A DNA stretch of 64,000 nucleotides from Undaria pinnatifida (Eukaryota; Sar; Phaeophyceae; Laminariales; Alariaceae): positions 6,181,765 through 6,245,764 of the forward strand of contig JABAKD010000004.1 of assembly GCA_012845835.1 (NCBI GenBank), written 5' to 3'. Of this stretch, positions 42,010 through 52,739 are shown piece after piece. A model generated the notes under the pieces. The model was not told the DNA's origin and did no database searches. It saw only the letters and a program-made list of their open reading frames with translations. Both the position numbers and the translations under genes were made by a program. Position 1 is the first letter of the stretch. Each line of letters starts with the position of its first letter.

Positions 42010-45000
42010 CGTTCGTGTCTACCGCACTAGATTGTGAAGCGTGTCCTTCGATGGCCATTGCCAGCCACAATATATTGTGAGGCGTTTTCCATCGATGGCC
42101 GTTGCCAGTCGTCGATCGCAACATCGTGCGGGCTATCTACCGATAGATATTGTGGACTTCGTGCTCCTGGGGGCAAGCGTCAACACAAAAATAGTGCATT
42201 GTTGTTGATGTATGGGAGGCGGTGGTGCAATTTTATTGGTTCATACCAGTAGCAATTCAAGACATTCATTCATTCCCATGATCGAGGGAGGTATCGTCTC
42301 CCCGGCCCCTCAATACTAACCACCTTTTTTAATTTCTGAACATGCATTTATCACCTCCCCTAACTCATACTTATATGGTCGCCCGGAATCGTGAAAACAA
42401 CCAACAGCATCACACCAGAGCCGCTAGTGAATTGGTTGTTATCCCCCTGTATTTTTCCGGGCTTTTCACGGGTCACAACCCAATCCGCGGGTCGGATCAC
42501 GAGCTCTAAACAGCAAACGCGGATCGAGCCGTTTTACGGTAGCCCCCCCACCCCAACTTTTCTTTAACGAAATCGCCGGTTTTGAAACCTTGAAATACGG
42601 GGACCTTTCCCACCCCGACGTCATCGTTCGATAGTCCTTGCAAGCAAGAAACAATATGTAAGAGTTTTTTTCATAGTGTCCTTCCTCGTGTCGAGCAACC
42701 ATTGAAGCGATCGTTAAAGAAAATCGATGGTTTGGGGAGACGGCTATCGTAGAATCAGGCGATCTAGTCGGGTCGGGTCATGGGGGTGTTGGAAACCTCA
42801 CGGCTTAGGTCGGGTCGGGTCAGGGGGGTTTCAAATCCACCGAAACACGGGTCGGGTCACCTTGGACACACCCGGCCCGCGAAAAGTAACCAAACCCGTG
42901 GAGAACCCTGGTATTGTTTACGTCGGGGGTTGGGGGGGAGTGCGGGCGTATACTATCAACTGTCGTCGTGGCGAAGGGAACATCATTGGGAACTGAATTA
43001 TTTTCGAAGAGTCGCGTTTTGGTCCGTAACTGTTAATAGTGTGTTCGTCGCGTTGATTTCGTGTCCGCCACGATGAATCGCTCCCCTCAACTATGCCCAC
43101 CTCTTTCCTCGAGGTGGGCGTAGAGCGATAATGCACGCCAACGTCTATAGGAAAGCTCGCTAACTCTTAGGGTGTTGCAGTCGATTCGAGTCCCCAACAG
43201 TATTACCATGCCGCTCACGCGGTTTGCTGGATGGCAGACCATAGTCATAGACACGCCCCGCGTCTTTTATGCAGGCAACGTTCTCGAATCTTTTTTTCCT
43301 GCACGACTAAGCATACCAACGATGCGTGCTAGGACATGGTGGAGGTAGCATCTACTTTTGAAGGAGCTCTATGCCACCATGAAAACTGATTCCGTGAAAA
43401 GCGAAGGTGCTCACAACGTGACGAACAACCTCAGGAACGTATTCTGGGAATATACTGGAACACGAAAAGGGTACTCCAGCGACATATAGGTCGTTTCCCA
43501 TTTTTAAGGACCTCCGTCGATCAGAGTTGCTTTGGCCAAGAACAAGGCACTGTACCTCCATCGTAGTACGTGTTCAAACTTTATTCTCCGCGTGCCGCGT
43601 TATCGCGTGTGTTTGCTCTACAGGGTTTGGCATGCAAACATCCCCCGCGCGTCGCGCTGTTGCGTTGTTTTCTCTCTATACGGTTTCAGGCGAGACTACC
43701 TGCCTCAGAAGCCCGGGTACCGCGGCACTAATGTACACGCGGTCGTGGAGTGGCGCCGCCCAAACACCACTCTTGACAGGCGAGTTTGGAAAGCAGTCCC
43801 ACCACCGCGGAGGATGTGCTTGCCCATGGATGCAGTTGTGGCCTTCGCAAGCGCAGGAATGAACCAAACGTGGCTTGTTGGTTTACAAACGAAGACTACT
43901 CGGGATGTCTCTTGGTTATATAGTACTCACGTGACTACGTAGCTCAGTGGGTGGTGCTATATAAAATGTCCATGTATGACGGGAATCTGAGCAAGTGGAA
44001 GTATAGAAACGAGGTATAAGGGCACCGGGGGGTGGAGGGTAGCTGCTATTGGATGTAACTTGCTTGTGGGCAGAGAAAGGGTTATGATCCATACCGCGGT
44101 GTGCTATGTCTGACGTTGGACGGCGGTGGTTTGATAAGCGATACAAGAAAGGCAGGGGCGTAGATGAAAATGCGGCTGCTTCCCCCGTCCCCGTCCTCGT
44201 GAGAGCAGGCACGCGTTTGGTCGGTCTGGACCCGGCTGCATCGTCTTTTATGCGTTATCATGGGGGGTCCACAACCGTACCCTTTCGTTGTCGTCCCAAC
44301 ACCGCGGAAGACTGTAGTCGCGCGTGGATGAACTGCCTTAGGTCTTCGTGTGCTGTCGACGGAGATCGCTACCCGCGCTCGTTTGGTGCTGCGAAAAATT
44401 CTCGCGTCTTGCGCAACGCGTGGGACATCATGCATTGGCATGTAACGCACAATTCAAGCAGATGTCACCGAACCTCGTACATGCACACAGAGCTCACACA
44501 CACCAGCGGGACTAAAGTCGGCCACACCCCGAACGCGAACATTGAATCACATACAATATTGTGCAGTTACTTCTTCGACCGATGCCTTGTTCCTCGCACT
44601 GCCGGTGTGAAAGTACGGCCCGCTGTTTCCCATGCTTTCTTTTAATGGGCTCTTCTTGTATGTTTTTAAAACGTACGTCTCTCTATTATCACAGGCCCGT
44701 GGTTAGGCGTGACACTTTCGGATACACGCGTTGATTCACCGTCCTACTGTATTTGTTGAGTGCATGAGGTGAGACTGTCAAGTGTAGCGGTCTGCGATCA
44801 CGTACGGGCAACATCTATGATTCTCCCAGGGATATTTCATTTCAGTATGTCACGGACGGGACGTCCTATGTGTGCTCTTCGTGTTCTTCTACAGTGTGTG
44901 CCTTGGAAAAAAACCTAAAACCACCACGTCCTGCCAGCCCACAACCTACCGCATGCCCAACACTGCTGCTGCAAAGCAACGGATGCTATATAGTTTCCTG

Positions 45001-48000
45001 ACCTGCACCTTGTTCCCCCTGACCACTACCTGGTACTGAATAGGTACGCGCCGTCCGGGAGGGATGCGATTAGGAGAGTGGCACAGTCCCGCAAGGCACA
45101 CAGACGGCAGACCGTCTGGGTCGGAGAACAGACCAAAGCGAGGCAGCAGCGCCGCGAGAGGGCCAACCATTTACAGGAGGTGATGACAATTGAACCCCGC
45201 TGTAGCGCCAACTAGCATGTACGGTTGTGACCACTTGTAGCAACATATAACACAGTGCTTACTATACAGAGTAAAGTTCGGGCAATCTCAGAAGAATCGT
45301 TCATTTCGGCCCCAGCCTCAATACCTTATCTTTTTGTAATCATTTCGAATGCGTCGGTCTTGAGTTCGATCAATTGAGCAATCACTACTGATCTTTTCAA
45401 GCTGCATGTTACGTCGGCCGCGCGTTCTTACAGATTTATTCCTCGTTGAGGATATAGGTCAATACCCCCCTTGGATGCTGCCAGCGTCAACAGGATGTTC
45501 ATTGCAAGGGCGATTTCGGTACCCTTATTTTTGCGCCCAAACCAGCAGTGTTTCGTATACGCAGTTTCGTACACGTTTTGCTCTGATTGCTGCTGCTTGA
45601 CGGTAAACGCCTTCGCAGTCCGCAATTTCAAATTTTCTTGAGAATTTGAGCACCTTTTCCTATCTATGGGGAATTTCTTGAGCTGCCTGGCAAAAACGAG
45701 CATAAATTTCGTATTGGGGATAAAAAAACACCTTTAAGAGGGGACCCGGCCAGCACGGCGCTATTAGCTATTATGCGTACGCTTGGTTGGAACCTTGCCA
45801 CCAGTCGGCTCGAGAGTCAGTGCAAGCTTACCATGTCGCAAAAAAACAACTTTTAGAAACCAGTGCGCGGTTTTTATCGGTGTTTACCAGTGGTGTGCTG
45901 TATGCTTGCTGGAGGTTTCTCTAGAGTAGGAAGACATTGCGCGCCTTTCGCCGAACGAATTTTCCTCTTAATTTTTGGGGCTTCAGGGCCAGAAACTACG
46001 GCGTTTGCGAAGCACCAGCTTTGGTTGGGTGTAGAAATTGGGTAGAAGATCACATAATGTTATTAATGAAACCGCCAAACGTCACAATCGAAGGCCAACC
46101 CAACCTACGATATCTCAGCGAAACATTGAAACTAGATTAGAAATACGTTTTCCTACCATTTTGTTTTTAATTTTCTGGCCATTTGTTTTCGTGGGTTGGT
46201 TGATTGGCCTTGGAGGTATGATGTCCGTCGGTTTCAATAATAATGCAGTTACACGTTTTCTAACCGATATTCGTCAGTTTCAATACCATTTTAAAATTGT
46301 TTTTCTAACCCAACTCCTACCGGCCTTCGTCGGTTTTGATGATATTTTTTGCTTCTTTTTCCAACCCGTCAGAGACTGGAAATCGCAAACATCCTGTTGT
46401 AGAAAGCAAACGTCGACCACAGCGATGTCAACGCAAATGTGATGAGGGCTGCTGACGTAGGCCAAATGCTCAAAACGTGACGGTGACAGCTATACGGCAC
46501 GTGCAGAGCACGCCGATTTTCGAACTTTGGTACTCGCTTCGTAGACGCTTGATTGTGTTGCACTCATTCTTCGTTTTTAGGTCGCTACACGGAGACCCCC
46601 AAGGGGATTAACAGTTTTGGGTGGAAAAAGCAGCTGAGTGCGTCAGCCGTTGATCGTGTTCACCCCTGGCTTTGGTGACCGCTGATGGTATTGATAATTG
46701 GGCATGTCGGCCTTTGAGCGTGTTGTCATATTGAACGTCTCTGGTCCTGGGCAGGAAAAAACAGCGAATCCTTCCTTTAGGGTTTCTTGGCTCTGTGCTG
46801 TGGTCACCAGGCCTCTTGATTGTGGTGACCGCTCGTTGTCTTCACTGTTGAGTGTGCTAACCTTTGATTCGTGTCGGTCGTCTGGTGTACCTGGTCCTGG
46901 GAAGCATACATAGATACGTCCTTGTCGCAGGTTGTTTCCGCCGCGGTGTTGTGGTCACCTAGCTCCCGAACACAAACTCCCCCGCAGCACGCGTGGTCGC
47001 AGGCAGCATCACACGCAGCTTTCAAGGATGAAGATTTGACAAAATTCTCGGTCTCACCGTCACAATAACGTTTGCTTTTAGACTTTTACAAAAACGAATC
47101 CCTCCTTTCTCAGGTCTATAGGTCGGAGCTGTCCAAAGAGGTCCAACGCGAGATCGAGGTGTTGAGACTTCCGCCAAGGGAGCAACGCGTTCGAGTCGCC
47201 GAGGCCATGAAAGACAGGGTGAGCGGAAATTGACTTAGGTCGGCCCGTGCGGTGTGAGACCGCCAACAAGAAGTGCCCTTCCTTGTGATCGGAGCAAGGC
47301 TTCAAACACCTTTTATGTGTAGCCGACTACCAGCAACCTTGAGCATCTGTTACTAAGGGTTAGTTTGGGTAAGCTATTGGTTAGCCTTTTGCAAGTGGTC
47401 AAACAGACAAATACCCCACTAATTCCTTAACAAATGGCGTCGTCGGCAGACCATGAATATTTTGGGTCGTGGGTTCGAATCCCAACATCCACAAACGTAT
47501 TTTTTTTTCAGACTTTCCCCATATTGAACTTGAAACGTACTCTCCGCGGTATCCGCAGGGAATAATACCGCTTGGATATTGACTCGTCCGCCCGTATGTC
47601 CGACCGACCTGATATCCCGCCGTTCCAGGGGGGGAGGGTGGTTTAAGGCTTAGTTCGGGTAAGCTATTAGTTAACCTTTTGCAAGTGGTCAAACGGACTA
47701 ATACCCCACTAGTTCCGTAACACAAAGGTTGTTGTGTACCTGGCATTACCAGCATATACTTAGCTTAGTAGTAGTTCTGGTGTTTAAAGTGTTTAGTGCA
47801 GCGCTTCCAGCTGAGCACGATTTCGTAGTGCGTTCACGAACATTCTGTTCTTGTTAGTTTATTGTTTACTTTTGCGGGCCTATACTCTCGCCAGCGTGGG
47901 ATTGGCTTAAAACACCCGAACGTGGTCTACACTTGCCCCACCATGCCAAGTCACGTGCTACGATGGAGGTACATAACCTCGTTTTGGTCAAAACGTTTCT

Positions 48001-50988
48001 GACTGACGAGCCTATTGAGTCACTACGCGTAGACGATTTTGACTGACGTCTTACGTTGTACCCAGTATCGTTGGAATGGCAATGTACCTCTTTTGACCTC
48101 GGTGCTGTGCAACGATCGGGGTGCAGTGCAGTACAGTACAGTACCTCTTTTTGACCAAACCGTTTCTCATTTCTTGCAAAAGCGCAGCTAATATATTATA
48201 CCTCGTACTATGCCCAATATGGTCGAAATACCAATGTATGCATGACCTCTGCGCTGTGACACGAGAGGGGCGCAGTACCTCTCCTTGGCCAAATCGTTTC
48301 CGACCGACGGTCCTTTGGAATTACTGTAGATCATTTAGACTAACATATTATGCTATACACAATATCGTGGGAATGCCATTTATTTGTGGTTTACCGCATA
48401 CTTTAGTAGCGTTCGTTGTATACCTAGGCCCTGGGAGTTTTCGTCGGCGTAGTACTCAAACATTTATCAAATCAGCTTCCAGATGAACATGGAGCTGGTA
48501 TTCAGGTATTCGTGCTTCTTGAATCAGCTTCTGCAGTAAGTGCACCGCTCCTACGTTCAGGTACAGAGCTCCTCATTTTCAACATCCTCAGAAAAATGTT
48601 GCCAAGGATGCATTCCTAATATAACGTTCCGTCCCAAATCTAATTCTTTTTTTCTGCTGGAAATGACGTCACGCAACTTCCAAGTTGTCTGTTGGCCAAA
48701 AAAGGCGCAGAACTTTCCAAAGGGGCTTAACGCTTTGGTCGGTGTAAACAACGTGCGGTTGGTTTTCAGGTGGCGGCGGCGGACCGAATCATGCGCAACG
48801 TCAAGCGGTACGGTCTTCTTGGAAACATAGAAGATGCGCATTACGTGAAGTATACGATCGACGCAGCGCGCTTGGCTGGACTGTCATCTTCTTTGGGAGT
48901 CCAAACCGCTTCCCGAAAACCCTCTTGCGGCCAAAACAACGTTGCCAGCGTCGCTGCTGGGGCATTAGTCTTGGAAGGAAAATCTTCTGTGACGACAGGC
49001 GATAGCGACAGTGCTCCTGGTGGGAAATCTGGCGGTGGGGGTCGGGAGGCTGCCAATGAATTTAAAGCGCAACGGAAATGCGGAGGAGAAGGTGGCGGTA
49101 CCGGAAAAGGCTGCGCTGTTGGCCTCGGGGGTCCCAATAGTGGTAATCTTGACGTGAGTTTTTTATGGCCATACATCTGCATGAAACGCGCAGACAAGCA
49201 CATGTCACGAAATAACGACAAAGAAACAAGAAGAAAGAAAAACAACTTTAGGAAGAAACAACTTGCACGTTGTTCGGGTCTTTCTGTGCGGTGTGCGACG
49301 TCATGACGCCAGCGCTTGATCACCATATTGCGTCGCCTTGTGATCTTCCGCACAGAGAGCACCTCTGAGCGACCGACATTCAACTTGAGAATGAACGAGT
49401 GATGTCGGGATTGCGTGGTTACCCGAACGACCCTAGCGGCTTACTCGATGGCTTAGTCCTTAGCATTCATGGGTTTTGAAGAAGACAACGGCGGCACAAG
49501 CTGCATGTTTCCAAGGACTGCTGTAACTACCTTATCGAATATCAAGATTCCTGAGACAGCTTTGGCCAATGTTTTTCGGGCCAAGCAAAGAGCAAGAAAA
49601 CAAAATTAATGATTTGGCGGCTTCGAGATAGACAATATCGAATAGATCTTCGAAAGGCGTGAGTCATCGTAGGCCAAAGCAACGAGCAGGGGGGAATGTT
49701 ATGATATAACCCTTTTTCGCTACCGGGTTTTGAGCACTCGCACAACAAGTGACTGTTTCAAATACCTCGCAGAAAAAAAGTAGTTTAGGTCGTTTGTTTT
49801 TGGCGCAGCGTGGCTTACCATTCCATTACGATTTCACATCGCGAATTTTACCCACACGAACCACAAAGAAACAGGGGGTCACTCGCGCGAGTGACACGGA
49901 GCCACTGCCAAAAAAAGAGGACCAAAACGTGAACACTCTACCGTGGCCTGGGCCCGTAGTTGATTCGATATTCGGTTAGTGTTCAATGCTTAGCGCACGA
50001 GGGTCGAGAAAGACTTTGCGTTGTTTTTCTTCCCTGGAATCACCCGGGTTTCAATGTTTGGTGCGCGCACCAAGTAGTTATCTACATCGGCGAACGGCAG
50101 CAACGCTGCATGCTTTCCTCGAGCTCTTCGCAGTTCACGTCGTCACCAATGGTCGCACATAAATATATTGGAATCCAGTAGCAACACTGTGTTCCTGCCC
50201 CCCTTCCACTCCCACTCCCGCTCCCTCTCCGATCTTCCTACCGCCTTTTCACAACCGAAATCGCACTTAAACCTACGCGGAACTACCTCGCAGATGTCGC
50301 CCTACCGGCCGTCATTGACAAAGCCTGCCGAGATGGCAGCTAAGCTCAACTCGAAACCGGTGAAACAAGGACGTCGTAGGGGCGAGGCGGCAAGGAAGCG
50401 CGATAAACACAGCGCGCTGGAAAACGAACTAAGCGCGGCTACCAAAGAAGCTCACAGGTAATCTTGTCCCGAACTATGTGCTCACTACAACGAGAAATAC
50501 GCACTGATACGAAGACGCGCGCTATGATAGAGGTATACAGTGGAACTTTTTTGGCTGACCCTTTTCTGAGGGACGGGCGCTCTTCAACCCAAAATCGTCA
50601 GGGTGCCATCCTTGCTTCGCGAAATAATTTCATTGCGGTGCCAAGGCCATGGGATTGTTCTTCTGGTAGCATTTTATTTACTCCCCATATCAGTCGTCGG
50701 GAGTGGTTTAGAGCTCCTCAAGAAGGAGTCCTCATGAAAGAAAGTGGTGGCGAACCTATATCGAAGTATGTGTCAATGGACGGTGTCGTCGGCTTCAACG
50801 AGCAAGCTAAGCTGGAAGGCGTTCTGAAGCGCGCTACGGCAGCGGGTGCGCCAAAAGGCTTCGGAGGCTTGGGGAGCTCTGCCCCCCCCTCCCCACCGAA
50901 AACCGGATATGTTAAACAACGTGTCCACAACCGGATACACAGTCGGATTGGCTTAGTATTGCACATCGACAAATACACCAACGATTGA
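40272..50988 (+). CDS. Gene B, 3' exon group (large unrecognised protein)
   Basis: Seven exons join without phase conflict: 40272-40421 (ENLHLALARLGEATREQVHL...), 41565-41725 (DFRDFFDAEEEEAARKAQPK...), 43690-43930 (RDYLPQKPGYRGTNVHAVVE..., donor uncertain), 47114-47218 (VYRSELSKEVQREIEVLRLP...), 48770-49153 (ADRIMRNVKRYGLLGNIEDA..., then Ser/Gly-rich), 50294-50457 (MSPYRPSLTKPAEMAAKLNS..., very basic) and 50694-50988 (RREWFRAPQEGVLMKESGGE..., stop 50986). About 497 residues. Acceptors are pyrimidine-rich plus CAG; donors GTATTT, GTGAGA, GTGAGC, GTGAGT, GTAATC. The protein alternates charged helices with low-complexity linkers; there is no membrane segment and no domain I can name. It probably continues the exon group at 34528-37375. 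Introns hold foldback-end, MITE, composite-repeat and other dispersed sequence. Confidence 0.6.
40422..41290. other. Gene B intron, first part
   Basis: Contains (GGT)n at about 40884-40902. No recognisable element otherwise. Confidence 0.4.
41290..41564. repeat. Decayed foldback-end copy leading into tandem acceptor repeats
   Basis: 41290-41440 (CTCAGCTGTAAGAATCGATG, GGTATAGGTCGGTGACTCC, AGGGTCAGCAGGA) aligns with 21300-21450 of the foldback end. From 41432 a 60-70 base unit repeats: CAGGACGGCCTCG (41432), CAGGACGGCTTCA (41503) and CAGGACTTTCGCG (41562), the last being the true acceptor plus exon start. Between them TGTGTTCTCAATGCTGTGTGCC and TGTGTTCTCCATGCTGTGTGCC-type sequence is shared. 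Confidence 0.65.
41977..42009. repeat. (AT)n microsatellite
   Basis: About sixteen AT units. Confidence 0.9.
42537..42740. repeat. Dispersed repeat shared with 60650-60870
   Basis: CCAACTTTTCTTTAACGAAA, GACGTCATCGTTCGATAG and CCTTCCTCGTGTCGAGCAAC have close matches in the same order at 60661-60830. It is followed by GGGTCGGGTCA repeats (42765-42860). Confidence 0.65.
43931..46015. other. Gene B intron, unassigned sequence
   Basis: A 180-codon plus-strand frame (44106-44645) has no splice bounds, domain or supporting context, and the opposite strand is also open, so it is not called. 45430-45510 is a decayed foldback-end copy (GAGGATATAGGTCAATACCC, CAGCGTCAACAGGATG). Confidence 0.4.
46016..46400. 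mobile_element. MITE-like repeat, copy 2
   Basis: GCTTTGGTTGGGTGTAG at the left and TTTTTCCAACCCGTCAG at the right; GAAGGCCAACCCAACCTACG inside. It is about 130 bases longer than copy 1 owing to a partial internal duplication (GTCGGTTTCAATA and GTCAGTTTCAATA). Confidence 0.6.
47355..47727 (+). repeat. Composite repeat with flanking direct repeats and tRNA-like B box (copy 2)
   Basis: A 73-base segment beginning AAGGGTTAGTTTGGGTAAGC (47355) recurs as AAGGCTTAGTTCGGGTAAGC (47645), 290 bases later, about 85-90 percent identical. GGGTTCGAATCCCA lies at about 47469-47482. The internal part matches copy 1 (1557-1780). It sits in the gene B intron just after the exon at 47114-47218. Confidence 0.7.
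47955..48480 (+). repeat. Dispersed repeat with three heads
   Basis: Three diverged units of about 150-165 bases, each with a TACCTC(G/T)TTTTGGTCAAA-like core, a GTTTC(T/C)GACTGACG-like core and a TATCGTTGGAATG-like core, are followed by one tail (TACCTAGGCCCTGGGAGTTT; CATTTATCAAATCAGCTTC) that also ends the copy at 31408 and appears at 61360-61420. Confidence 0.6.
49790..49925. repeat. Dispersed repeat with CACTCGCGCGAGTG palindrome
   Basis: TGGCTTACCATTCCATTACG then GTCACTCGCGCGAGTGAC at 49876-49893. Related: 36636-36722 (GTAGCTTACCACTCCATTGC; TCACTCGTGCGAGTGA) and 39130-39212 (CCACTCGTGCGAGTGG). Confidence 0.6.
50510..50660 (+). repeat. Single-head copy of the 31140 repeat family
   Basis: GCGCTATGATAGAGGTATAC and CTTCAACCCAAAATCGTCAG, then CAAGGCCATGGGATTGTTC, directly before the acceptor of the last gene B exon. 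Confidence 0.6.
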
Positions 50989-51029
50989 CGGGATCCAAAA
51001 GGTGGTAGCTAGTTCCTAGGTGTCTTGGC

Positions 51030-51170
51030 CCGAACGTACCCACCGTGTCATAGCATGCTGGTTGCTCAAATGTTGGAAGTGTCTCTATTAGGAGTAGGAA
51101 CACGGTGCTCCGTCTTGAAAGGAACGCGTAGTCAACGTTCAAATGACTTAAGGCAAGCACTTAATGGGCA
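51030..51170 (+). mobile_element. LINE 3' tail, plus orientation
   Basis: GGAAGTGTCTCTATTAGGAG, CACGGTGCTCCGTCTTGAAA and AAATGACTTAAGGCAAGC are the reverse complement of 15483-15570. It lies downstream of gene B's stop. Confidence 0.65.
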
Positions 51171-52280
51171 TGCTCGCCCCCTATCGAAGCATGCACTGCT
51201 TCTCGTGGAGAACTGCAGATTTTTGTCCATGCCTTGCTTTACTGAAGCTCAACACAACGCGCTCACATTCGTACCGGGCTCATCGCGCTCCGTATTCTTT
51301 CGCGAGCTGTGATAGGAACGCCTTTTGACTATGTCGTGTTCTGACCGACGGGACTTGTCAACCTAATAATTTACCGAATACCGTTTCAACATCATTTGTG
51401 TTTCGTTTCGTACAAGATCACTGCTGTATTCTTCATCGGGCTAAGTGTAAACGATATGTTCAAAAGTCAGGTTTTGGGTGAGGAGTAGAGCAATTAACAG
51501 TAGAAAAGCTCCTCAAGAGAAGAACCTCACGAATTTTAGGGGCGCCCCTTTCGTACTGTTAGTGGAATGCGTCTGCAATCTTGTCGAAATCAAGCCTTGA
51601 GAAATGAACGATGTACAGCCGTCCACGGTCTACCCGTCCCCGTTCGCGTGTTTGTCTACGCCATGCCGTAACCTGCTTTTGTCTCGCATTTCCTTGTCGT
51701 CTTGTTCTCGATGACCCCGCCATGGTGTCATACAGAAAACACATACAGTCGGAGCGCTTGCGAACGTTTAAGCTAGCGGGTCACCCAATACGCCGGGGAG
51801 ACGAGAAGGACACGACGGCTGTACCCGCGCTAATTCCTATCCCGAGAGGGTTCGGGGTTTCCGAGGTGAGAGTAACGGGGCATGGATTTCTAGTCGCTCC
51901 TGACGAAAGCGGCGGTAGGGCGGTTACTTTCAGGACTTGCTTTACAGCAGCGGCTCCCCAACTTGCTCGTTTGCAATGTTGAGATTTGTTTATTTTCTGT
52001 TGCACGATATGCAACATTAATGCTAACAACATGAGAGTGGTTGTAGCGCTGCGCCAACAAAACTTGTTCAAACTTGTTGTTGGGCGAGGTTCAGAGCCAT
52101 TCGTGAGAGTGGTCTGTCTTCGGCAGGGAAAAGTGGAGTACCCCCCCTACCATCGCCTTCGCCTCCTTCCGGTCGTGCCGGCTACGTGGAGGCGTTATCC
52201 CCTTCAGAAATGCGGCACGATATTGCACTAATGTAGGTGGAATTACTGTTTTTTAGAGTGGTAGGTCCATACCGGTAACG
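51171..52280. other. No firm gene
   Basis: A plus-strand frame from an ATG at about 51722 to 51982 reads MVSYRKHIQSERLRTFKLAG and 66 further codons, ending APQLARLQC. It is protein-like but has no splice context or known domain, so it stays a possibility only. The rest is unassigned. Confidence 0.3.
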
Positions 52281-52739
52281 GTTCAGGAAAATTACTGGGG
52301 CATCGTACATATTCATTCAAGCAGAGCAAGCCCCAATACGTTGAAACCAACTTGTTTCCAACCTCGGGTACATCTGATTCGATCCCGATTGTACCCATAC
52401 GGCAAGCATTTTCCGCGTCTCACCGTTTGAAACAAATTCCATCGGCACGAATTAAATGCTTCGCACATTTAAGCAGTCGTGCGTGTTTTAGGCTGAGGAG
52501 GTCGACCTTGGACCTCTTTCAGGGCACGGGTGCTAAATAGGCCACTGAGAGGCAGCACGAACTTGCCAAAAATGATTTTTGATCGATAATGACTCGTTGC
52601 TGCGACCAGTAGGAGACCCCCACCCAGGGTTACCGCGCCGTTGTTGATTATCTATCAATCAACACGGCATCTGGTAGCTCTCGGCAATCGTGACATAAAA
52701 CGTTGCGATGCTTGTGCCTTCCGATCAAGGCATGGATCA

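Noticed and set aside
43532-43689. Extension of the 43690 exon upstream to an ATG
   Set aside because: The frame is open, but a strong pyrimidine tract and CAG at 43689, and the phase of the preceding exon, favour an acceptor there.
44106-44645. 180-codon plus-strand open frame
   Set aside because: No splice context, no recognised domain, and the opposite strand is open over much of it; located in a gene B intron.
47955-48480. CRISPR-like array
   Set aside because: Only three long diverged units without short constant repeats and unique spacers, in a eukaryotic genome.
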